Positions 48,107-56,291 of a stretch of 64,000 nucleotides of DNA are shown here, in pieces. Numbering within the stretch: position 1 is the stretch's first letter; every line of letters begins with the position of its first letter. The notes under the pieces are model-generated. The model was given only the letters and a program-made list of their open reading frames with translations, made no database searches and had not been told where the DNA came from. Origin of the DNA: Hyphomonas atlantica corrig. (GTDB lineage Bacteria > Pseudomonadota > Alphaproteobacteria > Caulobacterales > Hyphomonadaceae). The translations under genes were made by a program, and so were the position numbers. The stretch is from the NCBI RefSeq assembly GCF_000682715.1, contig NZ_AWFH01000023.1, positions 62,001 to 126,000 of the forward strand, given 5' to 3'.

Positions 48107-48442
48107 ATGAGTGCACTGCCGCCCTGCCCGAACTGCAACTCCGAATACACCTATGAAGACGGGGCGCTGTTGATCTGTCCGGAGTGCGGCCACGAATGGA
48201 GCGCCACAACCAGTGAAGACGGAAACGCAAGCATCATCCGCGATTCGAACGGCAACCCGCTCGCCGATGGCGATACCGTCGTTGTGATCAAGGATCTGAA
48301 GATCAAGGGATCCTCCTCGGTCGTGAAACGCGGCACCAAGGTCAAGAACATCCGCCTCGTCGACGGCGATCACGACATTGACTGCCGGATCGACGGCATC
48401 GGCCAGATGGGCCTGAAATCGGAATTCGTGAAGAAGGCGTGA
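48107..48442 (+). CDS. PhnA/YjdM-family zinc-ribbon protein
   Basis: 111 residues. N-terminal zinc ribbon [25 protein letters not shown] (CxxC ... CxxC) and C-terminal PhnA domain with [17 protein letters not shown] text and [21 protein letters not shown]. Historically named alkylphosphonate utilisation PhnA, but its true role is not settled and no phn genes are near. Single gene, ends 3 bases before the end of holC on the opposite strand. Confidence 0.92.
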   Translation: MSALPPCPNCNSEYTYEDGALLICPECGHEWSATTSEDGNASIIRDSNGNPLADGDTVVVIKDLKIKGSSSVVKRGTKVKNIRLVDGDHDIDCRIDGIGQMGLKSEFVKKA

Positions 48443-48445
48443 GGC

Positions 48446-48919
48446 CTACTTCCCTGCCTCTTTCCAGCCGCCACCCGGCGTCTGCTGAAAATAGCGCGTC
48501 ACCAGCCCCGCATCCTTGGCGGCCTTGAACTGCTGGCGCGCCAGATTGCGCGTATCGGTGTCGCCATCATCAAACATGACCATACAACGGGTGTAAGGCG
48601 CATCGACCGGTGCCTTGGTCCCATCCATGAGGAACAGGGCCTCGGCCCGGTTCTGATTGTCCGACTTGCTGGTCAGAAGGATTGGCTGGCGTGCTGGATC
48701 CAGCCCCGGCGCTTCGGCCTGCCCATGCGGAAGAAAGGTTTTCTCATCAAAGGTCCACAGGATGGAATCCAGCGCAGCCAGTCTATCCGCACTCGGGCTG
48801 ACTGCCAGCACACGCCAGCCGACATCCAGACATTTCTGCATCAGCGGCGCCGCGGCCTGCTCCAGCGTGGTGCGGGAGAGATGGTAGAACCACCATTCCG
48901 GCTTTGGCGCCTCTGACAT
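48446..48919 (-). CDS. holC: DNA polymerase III chi subunit
   Basis: 157 residues. HolC family: EWWFYHLSRTTLEQAAAPLMQKCLDVGWRVLAVSP at the N-terminus, ILWTFDEKTFLPHG, then PILLTSKSDNQNRAEALFLMDG and ARQQFKAAKDAG. Links the clamp loader to SSB. It lies 3 bases downstream of pepA on the same strand, the common pepA-holC pairing in proteobacteria. Confidence 0.94.
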   Translation of the reverse strand: MSEAPKPEWWFYHLSRTTLEQAAAPLMQKCLDVGWRVLAVSPSADRLAALDSILWTFDEKTFLPHGQAEAPGLDPARQPILLTSKSDNQNRAEALFLMDGTKAPVDAPYTRCMVMFDDGDTDTRNLARQQFKAAKDAGLVTRYFQQTPGGGWKEAGK

Positions 48920-48922
48920 GAA

Positions 48923-50389
48923 TTAGTTCTCGTAATTGTCGGCGATCCAGCGGTCCAGCAGACGCGGACCGAAGCCGGATGCCCAGCTAACATCATGCGC
49001 AGCCTTTTCGCCTTCGACCCAGGCCACACCGGCAATATCGATGTGCGCCCACTTCACGCCGTCCTTCACGAAGCGCTTCAGGAAATGTGCCGCGGTAATC
49101 GAGCCAGCGGCACGGCCACCGATATTACGCATGTCGGCGAATTTCGACTTGAGAAGTGAATCGTATTCAGGACCGAGCGGCAGGCGCCACACGCGCTCGC
49201 CTTCCGTCAGGCCAGCTTGTGTCAATTCCCCAGCGATGTCGTCGCTCTCGGTGAACAGGCCCGCATGATGATGGCCGAGCGAGATGACAATCGCCCCGGT
49301 CAGCGTAGCGAGGTCGACCATCGCTTTCGGTTTGAAATGCTCTTGCGCGTACCAGAGCACGTCACACAGGACGAGCCGACCTTCGGCATCTGTATTCTGA
49401 ACTTCAATCGTCTGACCAGACGCAGATTTCAGGATGTCACCTGGACGGATCGCATTGCCGTCCGGCATGTTCTCGACGAGGCCGACAAGACCAATGACGT
49501 TGACCTTGGCTTTGCGTTCGGCCAGCGCGCGGATCGTTCCGGTCACTGCCGCTGCGCCGCCCATATCGCCGCGCATATCTTCCATTCCGGCGCCCGGCTT
49601 GAGCGAAATTCCGCCTGTATCAAAGCAGACACCCTTGCCGATCAGGATGACCGGATCATCCCCTTCGGCGCCGCCCATCCACTTCATGACGCCCAGCTGG
49701 CTTTCCTTCACGCTGCCCTGACCTACGCCGAGCATGGAGTTCATACCAAGCTTGGCCAGTTGCTCCTCGCCCAGAACCTCGACCTCGACGCCGTACTGGC
49801 TGAGTTCGCGGCATTTCTCTGCGAAGCTGGCCGGGTAAAGGTCATTTGGTGGCATATTCACCAGATCACGGGCCAGGAACGTTCCATCTGCCCCTGCCGA
49901 AAGCGGCAGGAACGCCGCTTCAGCCGCAGATACATCGTCAACAACAAACGTAACGGTGTCGAGGCTCGGCTTCTGCTCTTCCTTCAGCTTCGTGAAATAC
50001 GTGTCGAACCGATAGGATGCGAGCTTGGCACCCAGCGCCATTCGCGCGGCGTCTTCGGCAGAACCAGCATGAATGGCCAGAGATTTGAAACCGCTGCCTG
50101 AGTGGGTTTTGTAGAGGTTTGCACCGAGCCCCTCGAGAACGCGGGCATCGCGCTTGTCCGGCTTGCCACCCCCGATCAGTACGGCCCGGCGGGATTCGTT
50201 GCCTTTTGGCAAAACGATAAGCGCCTGCTGGTCTTTCTTACCGGTAAAACGGCCACCCTGCACCGCTTCGGACAATAGGCCGTCTGCCGCTTCATCAAAA
50301 GCTGCGGCGGCGGTGGAAAGGTCGCCATCTTCATCTACCAGAAAGGCAACAATGTTGGCCTTCGCGCTATCAGCAAAAGTGATTTTCAT
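48923..50389 (-). CDS. pepA: Leucyl aminopeptidase (M17)
   Basis: 488 residues from ATG 50389, where the family begins (MKITFADS) and GGAG lies upstream; another ATG is at 50404. Dizinc exopeptidase. Active-site text: ILIGKGVCFDTGGISLKPGAGMEDMRGDMGGAAAV (Lys and Asp ligands), the NTDAEGRL signature with further ligands and the catalytic Arg. C-terminal AHIDIAGVAW is normal. Divergent from lptF across 116 bases; cotranscribed with holC. Confidence 0.96.
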   Translation of the reverse strand: MKITFADSAKANIVAFLVDEDGDLSTAAAAFDEAADGLLSEAVQGGRFTGKKDQQALIVLPKGNESRRAVLIGGGKPDKRDARVLEGLGANLYKTHSGSGFKSLAIHAGSAEDAARMALGAKLASYRFDTYFTKLKEEQKPSLDTVTFVVDDVSAAEAAFLPLSAGADGTFLARDLVNMPPNDLYPASFAEKCRELSQYGVEVEVLGEEQLAKLGMNSMLGVGQGSVKESQLGVMKWMGGAEGDDPVILIGKGVCFDTGGISLKPGAGMEDMRGDMGGAAAVTGTIRALAERKAKVNVIGLVGLVENMPDGNAIRPGDILKSASGQTIEVQNTDAEGRLVLCDVLWYAQEHFKPKAMVDLATLTGAIVISLGHHHAGLFTESDDIAGELTQAGLTEGERVWRLPLGPEYDSLLKSKFADMRNIGGRAAGSITAAHFLKRFVKDGVKWAHIDIAGVAWVEGEKAAHDVSWASGFGPRLLDRWIADNYEN

Positions 50390-50505
50390 GTGAGGATTCT
50401 CCATTTGCAGCGGAAACTAAACGTCGACGCGCGTTGCGCAACTCGTTAGCTAGGGAAATATCACCCCTTTCTGAAGGATTCTGCGAAAAGCCCGCCGCTC
50501 GCCTT

Positions 50506-51648
50506 ATGACCAAGATCCAGACATACCTCTTTTTCGAAGTGCTGCGAGCTGTGGTTATCATCATCGGCGGACTGGCGATGCTCGCCTTGCTGGCTCAGGG
50601 GCTTTCCCGCACTGACCTGATCCTTGAAAACCGGCAGTCGGCTCTGACATATTTCTATATTGTCATGCTTGGCGCGCCACAGATCATCGCCCTGTTGACG
50701 CCTCTGGCCCTGTTCGTGGCCAGCGTCTGGTCGCTGAACCGGATCCACAAGGACAGTGAGATTGTCGTCGCTCAGGCTGCAGGAATGACGCGCTGGCAGG
50801 TTGCCTCGCCCATACTCCGACTGGCTGTACTCTGCGTTGTCGCGCATCTCACCGTGAACCTCTGGATCCAGCCGATGGCTCAGCGGGCCATGCGAGAAAC
50901 CGTCGCTGAAGCGCGTGCTGATCTGGCCGCTGCACTGATCCGCCCCGGACAATTCACCTCCAATGGAGAACGGCTCACGTTTTATGCGCGGGAGCAGTCA
51001 GGCGGCGAACTGCGCGGCGTTCTGATTTCCGACATGACCGATCCGGAAAACCCGACAGACATTCTCGCCCGAAGCGCCGCGCTGATCGAGTACGAAGGCA
51101 GCCCTACCCTCCTGCTGAGGGATGCCATCAGCCAGCAACTCGACGCCAACAATCAATTGTCCATTCTTGAATTCGAACAGTACCCCTTCGATTTGACGGA
51201 ATTCATGAAAGAGGATTCAGACCTCGTCCTGAAAGCCTCCGACAAATATTTGCACGAGCTGTTTTTCGTAGACCGCACGAACTATTTTGAACTCAAGGAA
51301 GCTGACGCCCTCCTGGCTGAAGCCCATAGTCGTCTGACAACGCCACTCTTGAACATAGTGATGTCTCTGCTGGCCATATATGCTGTGCTGGGCGGGGATT
51401 TCAGCCGCAAGGGATACAGCAAGCGTATTGGATGGGCGACTGGAGGCGCGATCGGAGTATTGATTGTTCAGCTTGTCCTGCAGTCCGCCGCCGCCAATGA
51501 CCCGCCGCTGAATGCATTGCAATGGCTTGCCCCACTCGGCGTGATTGGCTTGCTCAGCTACATCTACTTCGCGAGAGGTCGCCATCTCGGCAAGATTGAG
51601 CGCCCGCCGCTGGAACTGTTCCGCAATCCGACGGGAGCTGCCAGCTGA
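50506..51648 (+). CDS. lptF: LPS export ABC transporter permease LptF
   Basis: 380 residues from ATG 50506 (MTKIQTYLFFEVLRA), selected by homology as an upstream TTG frame extension is not conserved. Six membrane segments, three at each end, around a periplasmic jelly-roll domain. Family text: GAPQIIALLTPLALFVASVWSLNRIHKDSEIVVAQAAGMTRWQ, the coupling helix region. Pulls lipopolysaccharide from the inner membrane with LptG and LptB. The stop and lptG start share TGATG. Confidence 0.95.
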   Translation: MTKIQTYLFFEVLRAVVIIIGGLAMLALLAQGLSRTDLILENRQSALTYFYIVMLGAPQIIALLTPLALFVASVWSLNRIHKDSEIVVAQAAGMTRWQVASPILRLAVLCVVAHLTVNLWIQPMAQRAMRETVAEARADLAAALIRPGQFTSNGERLTFYAREQSGGELRGVLISDMTDPENPTDILARSAALIEYEGSPTLLLRDAISQQLDANNQLSILEFEQYPFDLTEFMKEDSDLVLKASDKYLHELFFVDRTNYFELKEADALLAEAHSRLTTPLLNIVMSLLAIYAVLGGDFSRKGYSKRIGWATGGAIGVLIVQLVLQSAAANDPPLNALQWLAPLGVIGLLSYIYFARGRHLGKIERPPLELFRNPTGAAS

Positions 51649-52769
51649 TGCCGCTGTTTTCGAAGATCCAGAGATATATTCTCAAGGAATGCCTGATGGG
51701 TCTCGCGCTCGTTCTGGGTATCCTTTTACTTGCGATCCTCATGATCGACGTGGTCGAGCAGCTGCGAACGGTTGGTGGCGATGTCCGGTTGAGCATACTC
51801 GGCGCCTTCAACCTGTCCTTGATGAAGCTGCCCCAGATTGTGGAGCAGACCCTGCCATTCGCCCTGCTGATCGCTTCCATGATGGCTTTTACCCGCCTCA
51901 ATCGGCGCTCTGAACTGTCCATCATTCGCGCCAGCGGAATATCAGCTTGGCGATTTCTGACGCCCGTCATGATCCTGGGCATCGCGCTCGGCCTTTTCAC
52001 CATGATGGTGCTGAACCCTTTCGCGGCGAAGCTTACCGAATCCTTCGAGCAAACTCGCGACCGACTTCTGAACGAAGGCCGACCGACCCTTGCGGTATCT
52101 GATACCGGGATCTGGCTACGGCAGGGAGATGAAACCAACCAGATTGTCATCCACGCCCAACGCGTTGCGCAAGGAGGCGTAAATCTTCTGGACGTGAAAA
52201 TGATTCAGGAAGAACGCCTGTACGCCGACGGTCGCCCGACCAATGATTATGCGTTCGCCCGGCGCATTGATGCCGACAGCGCGGTGCTCAGAGACGGCTT
52301 TTGGCAGTTGGAAGGCGTGATCGAGAACGTTCCGAACCAGCCACCTGAGTTCAAGGACAATCTCGCCATACCTACCACGCTGGACGCCACGACCTTGCTG
52401 GACAAGTTCGCCTCCCCAAACACGATCGGCTTCTGGCAACTTCCGAAATTCGTTCGCCAGACCCAAGCTGCGGGTTTGGATGCCTCGCGATACAGAATGC
52501 GCCTGAACGCCCTGATGGCGCTGCCGGCCTTGTTCGTGTCGATGGCCCTGATCGGCGCTGTGGTATGCCTGCGCCTCCAGCGAATGGGCGGAAATTCACA
52601 GCTTCTCGCCATCGGCTCACTGGCGGCTGTGGGTCTCTATTTCTTCACGCAATTCTCCTCCAGCCTTGGTGCAACAGGTGCTGCACCTCCAATCATCGCG
52701 GCTTGGAGCCCACCGCTGTTTGTTCTGTTTTGTACTCTCACCTTCATAGCCTATCGGGAAGACGGCTAA
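51648..52769 (+). CDS. lptG: LPS export ABC transporter permease LptG
   Basis: 373 residues. Paralogue and partner of LptF: six membrane segments, LPQIVEQTLPFALLIASMMAFTRLNRRSELSIIRASGISAWRFL near residue 60, and the C-terminal RMRLNALMALPALFVSMALIGAV. Start overlaps the lptF stop by one base. LptA, B and C genes are not in the window. No terminator was identified before topA, 67 bases downstream. Confidence 0.95.
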   Translation: MPLFSKIQRYILKECLMGLALVLGILLLAILMIDVVEQLRTVGGDVRLSILGAFNLSLMKLPQIVEQTLPFALLIASMMAFTRLNRRSELSIIRASGISAWRFLTPVMILGIALGLFTMMVLNPFAAKLTESFEQTRDRLLNEGRPTLAVSDTGIWLRQGDETNQIVIHAQRVAQGGVNLLDVKMIQEERLYADGRPTNDYAFARRIDADSAVLRDGFWQLEGVIENVPNQPPEFKDNLAIPTTLDATTLLDKFASPNTIGFWQLPKFVRQTQAAGLDASRYRMRLNALMALPALFVSMALIGAVVCLRLQRMGGNSQLLAIGSLAAVGLYFFTQFSSSLGATGAAPPIIAAWSPPLFVLFCTLTFIAYREDG

Positions 52770-52836
52770 GCATAGCCCGGCCTTGACAGGGCCTGTCTCC
52801 CGAGCCCATCTCTCGCCGCCTTAAAGAGGTAAGCGC

Positions 52837-55410
52837 ATGAAACTTGTCGTCGTCGAGTCGCCCGCCAAGGCAAAAACCATCAACAAGTATCTGGGGAAGG
52901 ACTATAAAGTCCTCGCCTCATACGGGCATATTCGTGACCTTCCTTCGAAGAATGGCTCGGTCGATCCCGACAATGATTTTGCGATGGTCTGGGAGGCCGA
53001 TTCGAAGTCGTCCAAGCGGATTTCCGAGATCGCTGCCGCCCTCAAGGAAGCCGACACGCTTGTACTGGCGACCGACCCTGATCGCGAAGGCGAAGCCATC
53101 AGCTGGCATCTCGTCGAGGCCCTGCGCAAGCGCCGCGCCCTGAAAAAGGATACACCGGTCGAACGCGTCGTCTTCAACGCGATCACCAAGAACGCCGTCA
53201 CCACGGCGATGGAGCACCCTCGCCAGATCGATGGCGAACTGGTCGACGCCTACCTTGCACGCCGAGCCTTGGACTATCTCGTCGGCTTCAACCTGTCGCC
53301 GGTGCTTTGGCGCAAACTGCCTGGCAGCCGGTCTGCGGGCCGCGTGCAGTCTGTCGCGCTCCGCATCGTCTGCGACCGCGAGAACGAGATCGAACTCTTC
53401 AAGCCACAGGAATACTGGAATGTCGGGGCCAATCTGCGTGCGCCAGATGGAACGGATTTCGAAGCGCGCCTGTACAGCCTCGATGGCGAAACCCTTAAGA
53501 AATTCACGCTCGGCAACCAAGGCGACGCGGACAAGGCACTAGAGATCGTGCGGGGTGGCGGATACTCGGTAACTTCTGTCGAAGCCAAGCCCGTCAGGCG
53601 AAACCCTCCCCCACCATTCATCACGTCTACCCTGCAGCAGGAAGCCTCCCGCAAGCTGGGCTTCACCGCCAAGCGCACAATGCAGGCGGCTCAGAAACTG
53701 TATGAGGAAGGCCGCATAACCTATATGCGGACGGACGGCGTGAACATGGCCGAAGAGGCCTATTCCGCAGCGCGCGCGATGATCCAGTCGAATTACGGCG
53801 CCCGATACCTGCCTGAGAAGACGCGCCGTTATTCCTCCAAGGCAAAGAACGCTCAGGAAGCGCACGAGGCCATTCGCCCAACGAATTTCGACCTTCGCCC
53901 GGAAGAGTATAAAGGCGATGGCGACCTGAAGAAGTTGTACACGCTGGTCTGGCGCCGCGCCGTCGCTTCGCAGATGGAAGCTGCGCGGTTCGAGCGGACC
54001 ACAATCGACATGACCTCAAAGGACCAGCGCGCCGTCCTGCGCTCGACCGGTCAGGTCCTGATCTTTGACGGCTTCATCAAGCTCTACACAGAGGGCCGCG
54101 ATGAGGGTGATGATAATGATGACGATGAAAATCGCCTTCCCAAAATGGACGAAGGCCAGCATGCGGACCTTCTGAAGGCCGAAGCTACGCAGCACTTCAC
54201 CACGCCGCCACCGCGCTACACCGAAGCGTCACTGGTAAAGAAACTCGAAGAGCTGGGCATCGGTCGCCCGTCAACCTACGCCTCTACCTTGTCGACACTC
54301 GAAGACCGCGGCTATGTCCGCCTTGAGAAGAAGCAGCTGATCCCTGAAGACAAGGGCCGCCTTGTCACGGCGTTCCTGGAGAACTTCTTCCAGCGTTATG
54401 TCGAGTATGATTTCACCGCCGGTCTGGAAGAGAAGCTCGACATTATCTCCGATGGCAAGCTCGACTGGAAGGCATTCCTGAAAGAGTTCTGGCAACAGTT
54501 TACTGCCGACATTGACGAGACAAAGGATCTTCGCGTGTCAGCCGTTCTGGATGTGCTGAACGAAGAACTCGGCGCATATGTGTTCCCGCGCCAGGACGCT
54601 GACGGAAACCCGATTGAAAACCCGCGCCAATGCCCCCTATGCAAGGAGGGCGAGCTGTCCATGAAGCTCGGCCGCTATGGTGCGTTCGTCGGATGCTCCC
54701 GTCACCCTGAATGCAAATTCACGCGCCAATTCAGCGCAGATGGCGATGCGGCGGCCGCGATCAATCCGGATGGAAACGAACTCGGCCTGCACCCCGAGAC
54801 GGGTCAGATGATATATCTGAAAAATGGTCGCTTTGGCCCCTATGTCGAGATGGCCACGGACGACAAGCCGAAACGCGCCTCGCTCACGAAAGCCGAAAAG
54901 GAAAATCCGCAAGACATCACACTCGACCGCGCCGTCGAATTGCTCCTGTTGCCACGCGAAGTCGGCAAACACCCGGAAGATGGCGAGCCGATCTTGGCGA
55001 ATTTCGGCCGTTTCGGACCCTATGTTCAGCACGGCAAGACCTACGCCAACCTCAAGGATCCGGGAGATGTTTTCACCATCGGTCTCAATCATGCGGTGAC
55101 CCTGATCGCGGACAAACGCGCCAAGCAGACGGCTCGCAGCACGGCTCTGAAAACACTCGGCGACCATCCCGATGGGGGCGTGATCGAAATCTTCGAAGGC
55201 CGCTACGGGCCGTATGCGAAGCATGGCAAGACCAACGCAACCCTGCCGAAAGACGTAACTCCAGATACGGTCACGCTGGAACAGGCCATCGAACTGATCA
55301 ACGCCAAGGCGGCCAAGGGCACCAAGAAGAAAGCTCCTGCGAAGAAGAAGGCCCCCGCCAAGAAAAAGGCGCCCGCCAAATCCAAAGCGGCAGCAAAGAA
55401 AGACGACTGA
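52837..55410 (+). CDS. topA: DNA topoisomerase I
   Basis: 857 residues. Type IA enzyme relaxing negative supercoils. TOPRIM domain MKLVVVESPAKAKTINKYLG to LATDPDREGEAISWH; catalytic Tyr296 in EGRITYMRTDGVN; EELGIGRPSTYASTLSTLEDRGYV. After the core come one four-cysteine zinc finger (CPLC ... CSRHPEC, about 600-630) and three GRFGPYV/GRYGPYA-type C-terminal repeats. It ends in a Lys/Ala/Pro-rich tail of roughly 35 residues (KKKAPAKKK repeats), usual for DNA-binding tails. AAAGAGGT precedes the ATG. Confidence 0.97.
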   Translation: MKLVVVESPAKAKTINKYLGKDYKVLASYGHIRDLPSKNGSVDPDNDFAMVWEADSKSSKRISEIAAALKEADTLVLATDPDREGEAISWHLVEALRKRRALKKDTPVERVVFNAITKNAVTTAMEHPRQIDGELVDAYLARRALDYLVGFNLSPVLWRKLPGSRSAGRVQSVALRIVCDRENEIELFKPQEYWNVGANLRAPDGTDFEARLYSLDGETLKKFTLGNQGDADKALEIVRGGGYSVTSVEAKPVRRNPPPPFITSTLQQEASRKLGFTAKRTMQAAQKLYEEGRITYMRTDGVNMAEEAYSAARAMIQSNYGARYLPEKTRRYSSKAKNAQEAHEAIRPTNFDLRPEEYKGDGDLKKLYTLVWRRAVASQMEAARFERTTIDMTSKDQRAVLRSTGQVLIFDGFIKLYTEGRDEGDDNDDDENRLPKMDEGQHADLLKAEATQHFTTPPPRYTEASLVKKLEELGIGRPSTYASTLSTLEDRGYVRLEKKQLIPEDKGRLVTAFLENFFQRYVEYDFTAGLEEKLDIISDGKLDWKAFLKEFWQQFTADIDETKDLRVSAVLDVLNEELGAYVFPRQDADGNPIENPRQCPLCKEGELSMKLGRYGAFVGCSRHPECKFTRQFSADGDAAAAINPDGNELGLHPETGQMIYLKNGRFGPYVEMATDDKPKRASLTKAEKENPQDITLDRAVELLLLPREVGKHPEDGEPILANFGRFGPYVQHGKTYANLKDPGDVFTIGLNHAVTLIADKRAKQTARSTALKTLGDHPDGGVIEIFEGRYGPYAKHGKTNATLPKDVTPDTVTLEQAIELINAKAAKGTKKKAPAKKKAPAKKKAPAKSKAAAKKDD

Positions 55411-55452
55411 TCGTCGGGCGTGTGTCTCGGCGGTTCGTCTTTGAACTCTTCG

Positions 55453-55467
55453 TTAACCAGTGATTAA
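55453..55467 (+). promoter_or_regulatory. Candidate CtrA-binding box (TTAA-N7-TTAA)
   Basis: TTAACCAGTGATTAA matches the full CtrA consensus TTAA-N7-TTAA with no mismatch, and the left half reads TTAACC as in the preferred half-site. It lies 33-48 bases upstream of the LytM-type endopeptidase start. CtrA is the cell-cycle master regulator in alphaproteobacteria; binding here is inferred. Confidence 0.55.
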
Positions 55468-55500
55468 TTGCAGGTATCGTGCACCATGCAGGTTCGCGCC

Positions 55501-56226
55501 ATGTCTACGGTTGAGAAGTTCGCATTTTTGGGGGCGATAACGCTCGCGTCTCTCCTGGTCGTTCAGGAGCTAAACGACGGTTTTGTGCGCGAAACTCCCA
55601 CCCGGATCGACAGTGAACCAGTTGCCGTCGAGTCTGCTGACGTCGAGACCGCCGAATTTGCGACACTTCTCTCGCTTGCCCCCGTACCCGCACCGTTCGG
55701 CTATCTGCCTTCCCTTACCGCATGCAAAGGCATGGCGCCCAGTTTCGGGCCGAATGTCGACGACGAGCTGAATGTCACAGACTTCAAGCCGTTCGTCATG
55801 GCCGGCACGGTAAAACTCGCTGCCGCACCAGTTGAGAGCGCATGTTTGTCGTCCAGTTTTGGTCCACGAAACGGATCGCTCCACAAAGGTTTGGACTTCT
55901 TCAATCGTGACGCCGTGCCGGTTTATGCTGCCGCTGACGGCGTGGTCCGGCGCCAGCGCTTTCGTAACGATTATGGAAACATGATTGTGATTGATCACGG
56001 AAGCGGTGTCTTCACCCGCTACGCCCATCTGGAAGCGTTTGAAAACACACAGGAAGGCGACACCGTAAAGGCTGGCCAACCGCTAGGCCTGATGGGCAAC
56101 ACCGCCGGATACGCCATACCACGGCATTTGCATTATGAGGTCCTGACTGGCGAATGGGGGTTTCAGGCGGGCTCATTCGCGCTTGAACCGGTCGATGTCA
56201 TGGCGCTTCCCGCAGCATTGGACTAG
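55501..56226 (+). CDS. LytM/M23-family peptidoglycan endopeptidase, membrane-anchored
   Basis: 241 residues from ATG 55501, preceded by AGGT; another ATG is at 55486. An N-terminal hydrophobic segment (FAFLGAITLASLLVV) acts as signal anchor, then a spacer and a C-terminal M23 domain. All zinc/catalytic residues are present: HKGLDF (His and Asp), YAHLEAF (His) and RHLHYEV (HxH). So it is probably an active cross-link hydrolase rather than an EnvC/NlpD-like activator. A CtrA-type box lies just upstream, suggesting cell-cycle-timed wall cutting (inference). Sits between topA and rnr. Confidence 0.9.
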   Translation: MSTVEKFAFLGAITLASLLVVQELNDGFVRETPTRIDSEPVAVESADVETAEFATLLSLAPVPAPFGYLPSLTACKGMAPSFGPNVDDELNVTDFKPFVMAGTVKLAAAPVESACLSSSFGPRNGSLHKGLDFFNRDAVPVYAAADGVVRRQRFRNDYGNMIVIDHGSGVFTRYAHLEAFENTQEGDTVKAGQPLGLMGNTAGYAIPRHLHYEVLTGEWGFQAGSFALEPVDVMALPAALD

Positions 56227-56291
56227 CGCATACTCCACGCGTCACAGAAAAGCCTCGCGCATTTTCCTTCAACTTCCCCTATATGGGGCTC

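Noticed and set aside
49217..50101. 294-codon plus-strand open frame
   Set aside because: Lies wholly antisense to pepA, and no recognisable motif.
54711..55463. 250-codon open frame in another frame of topA
   Set aside because: Arg/Gln/Gly-rich, low-complexity product typical of a shadow of a GC-rich gene; topA motifs are intact in the other frame.
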